Source of the DNA: Dama dama
Taxonomy: Eukaryota; Chordata; Mammalia; Artiodactyla; Cervidae
Reading direction: 5' to 3'
Assembly (NCBI RefSeq): GCF_033118175.1
Contig: NC_083696.1
Location: forward strand, 34,891,001-34,955,000
Length of the DNA: 64,000 nucleotides
Shown: in pieces, positions 1-9,674 of the stretch
How the letters are laid out: every line of letters begins with the position of its first letter
Numbering within the stretch: position 1 is the first letter of the stretch
The notes under the pieces: generated by a model
The model's database searches: none
What the model was told of the DNA's origin: nothing
What the model saw: the letters and a program-made list of their open reading frames with translations, nothing else
Program-made: the position numbers and the translations under genes

Positions 1-350
1 GTAATGATAACCCTATATGCAGGACAGAAAAAGACACAGATGTATAGAACAGACTTTTGGACTCTGTGGGAGAAGGCGAGGGTGGGATGATCTGAGAGAA
101 TAACATTGAAACATGTATATTATCAAGTGTGAAACAGATCGCCAGCCCAGGTTGGATGCATGAGACAAGTGCTCAGGGCTGGTGCACTGGAAAGACCCAG
201 AGGGATGGGATGGGGAGGGAGGTGGGAGGGGGGATCAGGATGGGGAACACATGTAAATCCATGGTTGATTCATGTCAATGTATGGCAAAAACCACTACAA
301 TATTGTAAAGTAATTAGCCTCCAACTAATAAAAATAAATGGAAAAAAAAG
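1..350 (+). repeat. L1 LINE 3' end (young ruminant type)
   Basis: This matches the 3' UTR text that recurs at 22100-22500, 24190-24560, 47760-48130 and 56700-57070 in the same window: a purine-rich GGGAGGGAGGTGGGAGG block, then the CACTACAATATTGTAAAGTAATTAG tail (in parts), then an A-rich end. The 5' side is cut by the window edge. It is a non-coding, 5'-truncated retrocopy. Confidence 0.9.
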
Positions 351-440
351 AACTGTACATCAAGAAAAAAAAGAAATAAAAGCAAAAGTAAACAAATGTG
401 ATCTATTCAAACTTAGAAGCTTTTGCACAGCAAAGAAATC
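351..440 (+). repeat. Older L1 ORF2 remnant
   Basis: A short stretch reads like the L1 ORF2 C-terminal part (Lys-rich, then Phe-Cys-Thr-Ala-Lys near 424-435). The same text occurs at 23395-23440 and 38725-38775. It is probably the target into which the L1 tail at 1-350 inserted. Confidence 0.6.
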
Positions 441-2070
441 ATTGTTGTTCAAATGCTAAGTTGTGTCTAACTGTGACCCGATGAACTGCAGCATGTCAGT
501 CTTCCCTGTCCATCACCAACTCCCAGAGCTTGCTTAAACTCATGGCCATTGAGTTAGTGATGCCATCCAACCATCTCATCTCTGTCACCCCCTTCTCCTC
601 TTGCCCTCAATCTTTCCCAGCATCAGGGTCTTTTCCAATGAGTCAACACTTCACATCAGATGGCCGAAATATTAGAGTTTCAGCTTCAGCATCAGTCCAT
701 CCCATGAATATTCAGGGTTGAGTTCCTTTAGAATTAACTGGTTTGATCTCCTTGCTGTCCAAGGGACTCTCAAGAGTTCTCCAACACCACAGTTCAACAT
801 CATCAATTCTTCAGTGCTCAGCCTTTATGGTCCAACTCTCACATCCATACATGACTACTGAAAAAAAAACAAAGATTTGACTGTACACACCTTTGTCGGC
901 AAACTGATGTCTGCTTTTTAATACACTGTCTAGGTTTGTCATAGCTTTTCTTCCAAGGAGCAAGTGTCTTTCAATTTCATGACTGCAGTCACCATCTGCA
1001 GTGATTTTGGAGCCCAGGAAAAAAAGATCTGTCACTGTTTCCACTTTTTCCCCATCTGTTTACCATGAAGTGATGGGACCAGATGCCATGATCTTCATTT
1101 TTTGAATGTTGAGTTTTAAGACAGCTTTTCACTCTCCTCTTTTACCTTCATCAAGAGACTCTTTAGTTCCTCTTCGCTTTCTGCCATTAAAGTGGTATGG
1201 TCTGCATATCTGAGGTTGATATTTCTCCCAACAATCTTGATGCCAGCTTGTGAGTCTTCCAATCCAGCATTTCACGTGATATACTCTACATATAAGTTAA
1301 ATAAACAAGGTGACAATATACAGCCTTGACGTTCTCCTTTCTCGATTTTGAACCAGTCCATTGGTCCATGTCCGGTTCTAACTGTTGCTTCTTGTCCTGC
1401 ATGTAGGTTTCTCAAGAAACAGGTAAGGTGGTCTGGTATTCCCATTTCTTTAAGAAATTCCCACAGTTTGTTGTGATCCACACAAAGGCTTTAGCATAGT
1501 CAGTGAAGCAGATTTTAGAATTTTAGAATTCCCTTTTTCTTTGCTTCAGAAGATGCTGCCAATTTGATTGCTGGTTCCTCTGTCTTTTCTAAATCCAGCT
1601 TGTACTGGAAATTCTCGGTTCACATACTGGTGAAGCCACTCTTGAAGGATTTTGAGCATAATCTTGCTAGCATGTGCAACTGTGTGGGAGTTTGAACATT
1701 TCTTGGCATTGCCTTTCTTTGGGATTGGAATGAAAACTGACCTTTTCCAGTCCTGTGGCCACTGCTGAGTTTTCCAGATTTGCTGGCATATTGAGTGCAG
1801 CACTTTAACAGCATCATCTTTTAGGATATTAAATAGCTCAGCTGGAATTCCATCACCTCCACTACCTTTGTTCATAGAAATGCTTCCTAATGCCCACCTG
1901 ACTTCACACTCCAGGATGTCTGGCTCTAGGTGAGAGTGATCACACCATTGTGGTTATCCAGGTCATTAAGACCTTTTTTGTACAGTTCTGTGTATTCTTG
2001 CCACCTCTTCTTAATATCTTCTGCTTCTGTTAGGTCCTTGCCATTTCTATCCTTTATTGAACCCATCTTT
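441..2070 (-). repeat. BovB (RTE) LINE, 3' half with reverse transcriptase remnant
   Basis: Minus-strand BovB sequence. The 3' end is at 441, and the reverse-transcriptase region reads leftward from about 2060. Frames at 1875-1546 and 1481-1272 show RT-type text (GDGIPAELF, FIPIPKKGN, QGCILSPCLFNLY), but the reading frame is broken between them. The element continues past a SINE (2071-2345) and an LTR block (2625-4072) to about 5390, so this is a near full-length BovB in pieces. BovB is known to have entered ruminants by horizontal transfer. It is not active as it stands. Confidence 0.93.
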
Positions 2071-2345
2071 GAAGAAGGCAATGGCACCCCACTCCAGTAC
2101 TCTTGCCTGGAAAATCCCATGGACAAAGGAGCCTGGTAGGCTGCAGTCCATGAGGTCGCTAAGAGTCCGACACGACTGACTGACTTCACTTTCACTTTTC
2201 ACTTTCATGCGCTGGAGAAGGAAATGGCAACCCACTCCAGTGTTCTTGCCTGGAGAATCCCAGGGACGGGGGAGCCTGGTGCGCTGCTGTCTATGGGGTC
2301 GCACAGAGTCGGACACGACTGAAGTGACTTAGCAGCAGTAGCAGT
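2071..2345 (-). repeat. BOV-A2 SINE (two Bov-A units)
   Basis: Two tandem Bov-A units on the minus strand, separated by a short run of CACTTTCA-like repeats near 2186-2208. The element ends at 2330-2345 in the GCAGCAGTAGCAG tail, which is the reverse of the GCTGCTGCTG start. It interrupts the BovB: the flanks (CCCATCTTTG on the left, AAAATGTTCCC on the right) are contiguous in other BovB copies. Confidence 0.9.
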
Positions 2346-2624
2346 TGCTTAAAATGTTCCCTTGGTATCTCCAGTTTTCTTGAAGAGATCTCTAGTCTTT
2401 CCCATCTGTTGTTTTCCTGTTTCTTTGCATTGTTCACTTAAGAAGTCTTCCTTATCTCTCTTTGCTATTCTCTGAGACTCTGCATTCACTAGGGCATATC
2501 TTTCCCATTCTCCTTTGCGCCTTTTGCTTCTCTTCTTTTCTTAGCTATTTGTAAGGCCTCCTCAGACAACCACTTTGCCTTCTTGCATTTCTTTTTCTTG
2601 GGGATGGTTTTGGTCTCCACTTCC
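2346..2624 (-). repeat. BovB LINE, middle piece
   Basis: This continues the minus-strand BovB between the BOV-A2 SINE and the LTR insertion. No intact frame is left. Confidence 0.8.
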
Positions 2625-2827
2625 TGAAAGGTTGCTGTTGTGAACTGTGAATTACGCTGGTTTCATGACCTCTGGAGGAGAGGATTTCAGTCCGAGGCCA
2701 GAGACGACATTTGATCACTTAGAGCTTTTGTGTAGCAGAGTTCTGTTAAAGTATAAAAGAGATAGAGAAACTTCTGAAACAGACATCAGAAGGGGGCAGA
2801 AAGAATGCCCCCTTGCAAGTTTTTGAG
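2625..2827 (-). mobile_element. Endogenous retrovirus LTR, 3' part (minus strand)
   Basis: This aligns by eye with the LTR at 45129-45330: shared text includes CTCTGGAGGAG, CAGAGACGA, AGAGCTTTTGTGTA, AAAGTATAAA and CATCAGAAGGGGGCAGAAA. In LTR orientation it is the 3' (R/U5) side. The rest of the LTR resumes at 3607, because BovB pieces have inserted into it. Confidence 0.8.
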
Positions 2828-3606
2828 AGTTGAGTTCAGTCTCTCAGTCATGTCTGACCCTTTCCTACCCCATAGACTGCAGCATGCCAGGCCTCCCTGT
2901 CCATCACCAACTCCCAGAGTTTATTCAAACTCATGTCTATTGAGTCGGTGATGCCATCCAACCATCTCATCCTCTGTTGTCCCTTTCTCTTCCCGCCTTC
3001 AATCTTTCCCAGCATCAGGGTCTTTTCCAATGGTTTTATGTCTGTTCAGTCAGTTCAGTTCAGTCGCTCAGTCGTGTATGACTCTTTGCGACCCCGTGAA
3101 TCGCACGCAGCACGTCAGGCCTCCCTGTCCATCACCAACTCCCAGACCTTACTCAAACCCATGTCCATTGAGTCGGTGATGCCATCCAACCATCTCATCC
3201 TCTGTCATCCCCTTCTCCTCCTGCCCCCAACCCCTCCCAGCATCAGGGTTTTTTCCAATGAGTCAACTCTTCTCATGAGGTGGCCAAAGTACTGGAGTTT
3301 CAGCTTCAGCATCAGTCCTTCCAATGAACACCCAGGACTGATCTCCTTTAGGATGGACGGGTTGGATCTCCTTGCAGTCCAAGGGACTCTCAAGAGTCTT
3401 CTCCAACACCGCAGTTCAAAAGCATCAATTTTTAGGCACTCAGCTTTCTTCACAGTCCAACTCTCACATCCATACATGACCACTGGAAGACCCATAGCCT
3501 TGACCAGATAGACCTTTGTTGGCAAAGTAATGTCTCTGCTTTTTAAAATGCTATCTAGGTTGGTCATAACTTTCCTTCCAAGGAGTAAGCATCTTTTAAT
3601 TTCATG
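2828..3606 (-). repeat. Two BovB 3' fragments inside the LTR
   Basis: Two minus-strand BovB 3' ends lie in a row, 2828-3038 and about 3045-3606. Both carry the CTCCCTGTCCATCACCAACTC block. The second reads as the RT C-terminal region on the minus strand (3567-3205: CESWTVKKAECLKID, RCWRRLLRVPWTARRS). They split an LTR, so they are younger than it, and the LTR in turn split an older BovB. Confidence 0.85.
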
Positions 3607-4072
3607 GCAAGCTCTTAATCAGACATAAGAAACACCTCAAGGCTAAGGGATTTTGACCAGGCCCCTCTCCCACAATATGCGTTTTTGAGATAGAATGGCA
3701 CAAGGCATGTCATCCCCAGCCACAAAACAATTGACATGAATACTGATTTGTTGAACCATTATCAACCCAGTGTTTAAGAAAAGGAAAAAATGGTTAGTCT
3801 TAGGCCAGAATCAATTTGAAGAAAGGCAGACTACAAAGCAAATAGTTTCATTAACATATCTTAAGAAAAACATTTCCATAAGAAAAACCACGTAGGTTAA
3901 CTCAAGATTTGAGAAGAGTTAATTTCAGGCAGAACCAGGAGTTGTCAGCACAGAATTAAAATAAACCTCTTAATTTTGTGTAGAGAAAGGAAAAAAATGT
4001 CTGCCACTTGCAGTTTATTTCCTCCTGCCTCTTAGGGGTCTCTGGCCTTCCTACCTGTTAACCCCCTCACTC
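3607..4072 (-). mobile_element. Endogenous retrovirus LTR, 5' part (minus strand)
   Basis: Second half of the LTR begun at 2625. Text shared with 45340-45889 includes GGCCCCTC, ATTGACATGAAT/ATTGACTTGAAT, TTCCTCCTGCC and CTGGCCTTCCTNCCTGTTA. In LTR orientation it begins with TGAG near 4072. The BovB resumes directly to the right. Confidence 0.78.
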
Positions 4073-5390
4073 CTGTACAGTGTTACAAATTTCCATCCAT
4101 CGTTCTCCAGGCACTCTTGTCTACCACATCTAATCCCTTGAATCTTTTCCTCACCTCCACTGTATAATCATAAGGGATTTGATTTAGGTCATACCTGAAT
4201 GGCCTAGTGGTTTTCCCTACTTTCTTTAGTTTAAGCCTGAATTTTGCAATATGGAGCTGATGATCTGAGCCACAGTCAGCTCCAGGTCTTGTTTCTGCTG
4301 AGTGTATAGAGTTTCTCCACCTGAGGCTGCAAAGAATATAATCAATGTGATTTCAGTATTCACCATCTGGTGTTGTCCATGTGTAGGGTCGTCTCATGTG
4401 TTGTTGGAAGAGGGTGTTTGCTATGACCAGTGTGTTCTCTTGGCAAAACTGTTAGCCTTTGCCCTGCTTCATTTTGTACTCCACAACCAAACATGCCTGT
4501 TACTCCAGGTATCTCTTGACTTCCTACTTTTGCATTCCAGTCCCCTATGATGAAAAGGACATCTTTGTTTGGTGTTAGTTCTAGAAGGTCTTGTAGGTCT
4601 TCATAGAACCATTCCACTTCTGCTTCTTTGGCATTAGTGATTGGGGCATAGATTTGGATTACTGTAATACTGAATGGTTTGCCTTGGAAATGAACAGAGA
4701 TCATTCTCTTGTTTTTGAGATTGTACCCAAGTACTGCATTTTGGACTGCTGTAGACTATGAAGGCTACTCCATTTCTTCTAAGGGATTCTTGCCCACAGC
4801 AGTAGACTTAATGGTCATCTGAATTAAATTCACCCATTCTCACCCATTTTAGTTCATTGATTCCTAAAATGTCGATGTTCACTCTTGCCATCTCCTGTTT
4901 GACCACATCCAACTTACCTTGATTGATGAACCTAACATTCCAGGTTCCTATGCAATATTGTTCTTTACAGCATTGGACTTTACCTTCACCACCAGACACA
5001 TCCACAACTGAATGATGTTTCTGCTTTAGCCCAGCCTCTTCATTCTTTCTGGAGCTATTTCTCTGCTCTTCCCCCATAGTATATTGGACACCTACTGACC
5101 TGGGGGGCTTATCTTCCTGTGTCATATCTTTTTGCCTTTTGTTGTGTTCATGGGGTTCTTGAGGCAAGAATACTGCAATGGTTTGCTATTCCCTTCTCAG
5201 GTGGACTACGTTTTGTCAGGCCCTGACTAGCAGGGACATGCCCTTCAGCCACTCCACGTAGCTGGATAGTAAGCCTGGTGCCCCGGTTGTCCCGCTGATG
5301 GTCCTCATTGAGCATGTGAACCTTCACCTGCTGCCAGGTGTCGGTCAGCATGCTGCCTGGGGGCCAGGGCAAAGGCCCTGCTGCAGTCAG
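4073..5390 (-). repeat. BovB LINE 5' half: endonuclease region
   Basis: Minus-strand BovB 5' part. The frame at 5167-4808 carries CIGTWNVRFINQGKLD, the N-terminal strand of an APE-type endonuclease. The frame at 4704-4360 carries IQIYAPITNA and IIGDWNAKVG, where GDWNAK is the catalytic Asp/Asn motif. Frames are interrupted between the two, so no active protein is predicted. The 5' limit is near 5390, where sequence of another repeat begins. Confidence 0.92.
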
Positions 5391-5394
5391 AGGA

Positions 5395-5590
5395 GTTTGG
5401 GATTAGCAGATACAAGTTTGAGGTAAGCAACAAGGTCCTACTGTATAGCACAGGGAATTATATTCAATATCTTATAATAAACTATAATAGAAAATAATCT
5501 GAAATATAGATATGCAAAATTGAATCACTTTGCTGTATGTCGAAGCTAATACAACATTGTAAATCAACTATACTTCAATTTAAAAACTAT
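5395..5590 (+). repeat. Older ruminant L1 3' end
   Basis: The tail text TGTATAGCACAGGGAA, GAATCACTTTGCTGTA and TTGTAAATCAACTATAC recurs at 33110-33250, 39950-40100, 51990-52155 and 60870-61000. It is a short non-coding retrocopy. Confidence 0.75.
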
Positions 5591-6620
5591 TTGCAAAATA
5601 TACACAAGATATTTTCATATTATTAAATAAAACAAGATATAAACCATGTCTATGATATGCTTTCATTTGTGAAAAAATATCACTTTATTTATACTTCCTA
5701 TCCCAAATCAATTCCTAAATCAATTCTGAAAGACACACAGGGAAGGAAAAGGGGAGAGAAAGATGAGAAAGAGACATACTACATACCTTCTTCTGCCTTT
5801 GTAATTTTGTGTGCCTACTTTTAAAAAACAATTTTAAGTTACTGAAATAAAATAAATGCTTCTGTCAAGAGAACTCATTCCTGCTCCTCCAGTATTTCCC
5901 TTCAAGCCCAATCCAGTCCACCCACATGCACCTCTGCTAGAGGTAGACTGCATTTCTTACTGCCAAATGAATTCCATGGCCCATCCCTCAGTATTCTGCA
6001 TCTGTTGGTAAGTTTCTCTCCTACCTAGAACACACTCCTTTCACCCACAGCCTGCATGTACACATTCAACTCCAGTTTCACTCTACCCAGGAGCCTTCTC
6101 TGTCTATGCATCCTGATCCTCACTGTGTTTTTTCCCCTTAGGAATGGGATGTTTGTGACCTGGGCCTTACAGATGAATAAATGATTCCATTTGTTTTCCA
6201 TTGCTGGTTCTTACTTTATGTGGATTAGTCTTATCTTAGAAACCAGTGAGGTGGTTTTGGGTTGCTGGCTCTAAAAGCAACATGACTGAAAATATCTTTG
6301 TACCCTTGACACTGTCCAGCTTAGGACTGAGCACAGATTGATCACTCACCATGCCAGATGGATAGAGAACTGGACACTGGAGGAAGGACCAAGTGGTATC
6401 TTCAGAGATATTAAGGCCAAGAATTTTTTGGCTGTGAGACCACTTACCAGGGAAAGATTGTCTCAAGGAAATTCAGAAATTTTGAGATATTGGAGTCAGA
6501 TCACAGTATCCACAGACAGCCAAGCAGGTAACATAATGTCTAAATCTAATAGTCAAGGTGGAGGAATGATGGGTCTTGGGAGTGATTGGAAAACACCCAT
6601 CATGCCTAAAAGTTACCAAA
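5591..6620. other. Intergenic, no gene seen
   Basis: AT-rich at first (5591-5870), then mixed composition. The part from 5880 to 6160 has a CT-rich look like old L2 sequence, but I cannot place it firmly. Frames near 6236-6637 show no family features. Confidence 0.5.
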
Positions 6621-6830
6621 TGAGCCACTGTGCTTAACTACTGAAGCCCGTGAGCCCTAGAGCCAGCAATCCAAAACTACTGAGCCAGCATTCTGCAACT
6701 ACCGAAGCCCATACACCTAGAGCCTGTGGTCTACAACTGGAGATTAGCCCCCACTCTCCACAACTAGAGAAAGCCCAGGAGCAGCAAGGAAGACCCACAG
6801 CAGCCATAAATAGAGTTCTCCATTCCCAAG
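6621..6830 (+). repeat. tRNA-derived SINE, 3' portion (CHR type)
   Basis: The repeated CTACTGAAGCCC / CAACTAGAGAAAGC / GAAGACCCACAGCAGCC body is the same as in the SINEs at 33297-33655 and 36809-37185. The tRNA-like head is missing. The apparent frames here are SINE text. Confidence 0.75.
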
Positions 6831-7333
6831 CCATAACCAGTCTCTGCCGTCCCTAAGCTAATGTATGCTCCTCACATACATTTTCAGTACAGGTGGAGTT
6901 TATAGAGGTTCCTCTGTCCCAGCCACTCTTCCTCAAAAGATACCTAATGTTCCTAAACACTCAGTTTTCAGTGGATGGCTGACAAGACAGCTATCACAAA
7001 GGAAGAGCAGAGCTGTCAGGCTGGTGGAGGCTCTGGAAAGTGAAGACAAAGTGGAAGCAAAGACACTGCCTGCAAGCGACACCTTCAGTCCTTACAACAA
7101 GATACCCTCATTTACAGACTGAATCACCACGTGAGCTTCTCTAGACAGCTTTGTCTTTTGACACCACACCTGCTGTGTGAAACAGGCAGGCTTTGTGATG
7201 TAGTCTGATGGCTGGTTCCGTCATCTGTGAGGTGGAGACCACCGGCATGGCATGGAGAGTCATTAGGCACCAGGACCCCGAGTGCCTACATACAGGAATG
7301 GTTGGTCTCCTCATGCTAATGAGGTTTTAGACC
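6831..7333. other. 5' flank of SPATA31F1
   Basis: Unique sequence before the first coding exon. I see no clear TATA box. An in-frame TAG at 7328-7330 lies directly before the ATG at 7334, which fixes that ATG as the first possible start in its frame. Confidence 0.5.
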
Positions 7334-7474
7334 ATGCTGATCCCGACTTCTGTTCTGTGGGATTTAGGGTATCTCTTATATATCTATGGCTCCATCTTCA
7401 TTATTATCCTAACTATCTGGCAAGTGAAAGAGAGTTACTGTGGATTAACGGAACATAAAAGGAGCTGCTGCCCG
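7334..7474 (+). CDS. SPATA31F1: SPATA31F1 (FAM205A) exon 1: N-terminal membrane segment
   Basis: A 47-codon open exon starting ATG in a good context (ACCATGC), with an in-frame stop just upstream. It encodes a short N-terminus, then a hydrophobic helix of about residues 11-28 (GYLLYIYGSIFIIILTIW), then a basic, Cys-containing stretch ending SCCP. This is the start I know for the SPATA31F/FAM205 family: a single N-terminal membrane helix. The exon ends at a GT donor (CCCG|GTAGGG) in phase 0, which joins exon 2 in frame. The exon is too short for a simple ORF search and was found by splice logic and family pattern. Confidence 0.88.
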
Positions 7475-8052
7475 GTAGGGAAACACTATGACCATGGCTG
7501 CACTAGTTAAGTCTTAGATAAGACACATTCAGTTACTCTTTATAGTACTTCTGTTTCTCAGAGCCCAGAAATAATGCCCTGCTAGCCCACCCCTTCTGTA
7601 TACTCTAGTTGAAAAATTAAGAATTTCTATCTGACTTGGGTTGAGTGCTAGATAAAATGGAATCTACCTCACTGGATTTCTTCTGACCTCTCAAAATGGG
7701 GGATTTTTCTGATTGGTGGACTTAGTAAGCAGAAGTCCTTGGCTGAGAACCACCAACCATTTCATCAGTTCCATTATTCCTCCTGTATTCCTAAGCCCCC
7801 TGACAAACTTGTCCTGAGAAAGGGGACAGGAGGTATAGAATATGGAAAGCACTGAAGTAAGTGTGAAATAAATTTAAAAAATGAAATGTTCAGGTGAAAA
7901 GCTGGAGTACAGAACGAACATAGAGAAAAGTGTATAAAATACAGAAAGATACACAGACAGAGACTGGGAAATGTATATTTCCTTTGTTTCATTTTGGATG
8001 TGAAAAAAAAAATGGTGTCCCAGCTTCACACTCTTAATTCTTTTTCTTTAAG
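7475..8052 (+). other. SPATA31F1: SPATA31F1 intron 1
   Basis: GT...AG intron; the 3' end has a T-rich tract (TTTTTCTTTAAG). Nothing else is recognisable in it. Confidence 0.75.
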
Positions 8053-8098
8053 AGTCACCAAAAAGTCAGACAAGGGGCTAGAGATGCAGCGTCAAGAG
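8053..8098 (+). CDS. SPATA31F1: SPATA31F1 exon 2 (micro-exon)
   Basis: A 46-base exon between TTTCTTTAAG and a GTAAAG donor. In phase it reads SHQKVRQGARDAASR plus one base of an Ala codon. The basic RQ-ARDAASR pattern matches my memory of the second exon of human FAM205A. It joins exon 1 in phase 0 and exon 3 in phase 1. Confidence 0.85.
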
Positions 8099-8324
8099 GT
8101 AAAGTCTCAGTTTCTGCTCTGACTCCCCTCCACTGCGGGCAAAGAACCCTGTCCCTTGATGGGCCCTGGTGCCAGGAGCCAGGTACTCTAACCACTGAAC
8201 ACTTCCATTGTCTAAGCTGACAAATTCTCCCAGGAAAAAATAGGGGGGATGGGAAATCAGAGTCTGGGAATGTTCTAAAGTCCACCTCACCCCCAGGAAT
8301 GAAAAGAGAGGAAACACAGGAGAA

Positions 8325-8515
8325 GGCCTTAACTGTGTCACTTACTAGTTTTATGACCCTCTGGAAGTCTCTTCATCTCTGTCTTGTCCCTATGGAACAG
8401 TATCTAATGATCCTGCCTCACTCACAGCATAGTTGTGAAGATCAAATGAGAGCAGGCCCAGAAGAGCACATCATACTAGTTAAGTCATACACAGACGTGC
8501 TTTACAGCACTCACT
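8325..8515 (+). repeat. MIR SINE in intron 2 of SPATA31F1
   Basis: MIR-like sequence: TGTCACTTACTAG, TATGACC, TTCATCTCTGTCTT, then ATAGTTGTGAAGATCAAATGAG. It is old and diverged and lies in intron 2 (8099-8610). Confidence 0.65.
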
Positions 8516-8610
8516 GTTGGAGTTTGCAATCTCCTCTCATTCAATGGCTTCCTATAGGATGTCCCTGAACCCTCTCCTGCTCCATGTAACACTGTCTCCT
8601 GGTTTCTCAG

Positions 8611-8671
8611 CTAGGAGATTTTCCCAGGAAGAAGCTGAGAAGCCGTGGGAGCTGCTTTCTGTCATAAGAAG
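8611..8671 (+). CDS. SPATA31F1: SPATA31F1 exon 3
   Basis: A 61-base exon after GGTTTCTCAG and before a GTGATC donor. It completes the Ala codon begun by exon 2 and reads ARRFSQEEAEKPWELLSVIR plus two bases of a Ser codon. Both phases fit: the last AG plus the first C of exon 4 make Ser, followed by QGWLPQEG. The acidic SQEEAEK pattern fits the family. Confidence 0.88.
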
Positions 8672-9674
8672 GTGATCTCTTGCTCTTTGCAGTCTCCCAA
8701 TTAAGCCTGGCCTGTGACCATTTGTCTGCTTGACCTGTGACAAGGTTGGAGAGAAGGAGAATGGCTGGGAGGGAGCCAGACACATTGGAGCCTGGAGCAC
8801 TGGTTTGGAGGGTTGCCAGGGCAAGGGGCGCTCAGCTAATTGAGAAGAGAGTGTCCTAGTTCTCTGTGCCAGGCTCAAGTGGCCCTGGAATTCAGGAGTT
8901 CACTAGTAGATGCACTAGTTCATAAAAGACTCTACATGATTTTGCACTCAAGCCACAAGACAAGTTATACAGTCAGGAGAATAGATAATTAAGTGCGTAA
9001 TTAATTCATCATTTTCATATTCTCTTTATAGCTACACCCATTCAAGGGCAGACCCCTGGACCCTGCTGACATTACCTCCTCTGGTTCTGTCTTCAGGGAG
9101 GTCAGTTCCTGGGACAGCCCTCAGACAGGAGCTTGTCATATTAATTCTTTCTTCTCTAGATCTCTAGAGAAAGGGGACGGACTCTCAAGAGATGTTGTGT
9201 ACACTCTTTAATCCCCAGAACAGAGTTCCCGAAAGGATCTCCTTTTTCATAGTTTGGAAATAGTGAATACCAGGCCACAGCCTCGGCCCCTAAAGAGAAT
9301 GACTCCAGGTTCTACATGGTGATGTTCCTGGTGCTGTGCCATCAGCTAAACATTGCATCCCCTGTCTGCCTGGTTCCTTCTCCTAGCTCAGATTCTCAAC
9401 ACAGGTCACAAAGGACTCACCTACCACCCGCTCTCTCAAGGCCCTGTGCTCCCATCAGTTGTCTGAGACCTCATCCAATAAGCCCCAGGCCCTCAGCCCA
9501 GCCCACCATAACTTGCCAAATGTCATTTCCCTAGGGGAAAAAAATAGATGAGTAAACAGGCAGCAGAGGCAAGCCTCTGAGCCTATAGGACTAGGGGAAG
9601 GCAGCCCAGTCTCAGGCCAAAGAGGCAGCTGTCACTCCATCAGTAACAGACGGTTGCCATGTTTCCCTCCCCAG
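8672..9674 (+). other. SPATA31F1: SPATA31F1 intron 3
   Basis: GT...AG intron of about 1 kb ending TTTCCCTCCCCAG. I see no repeat or other gene in it. Confidence 0.7.
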
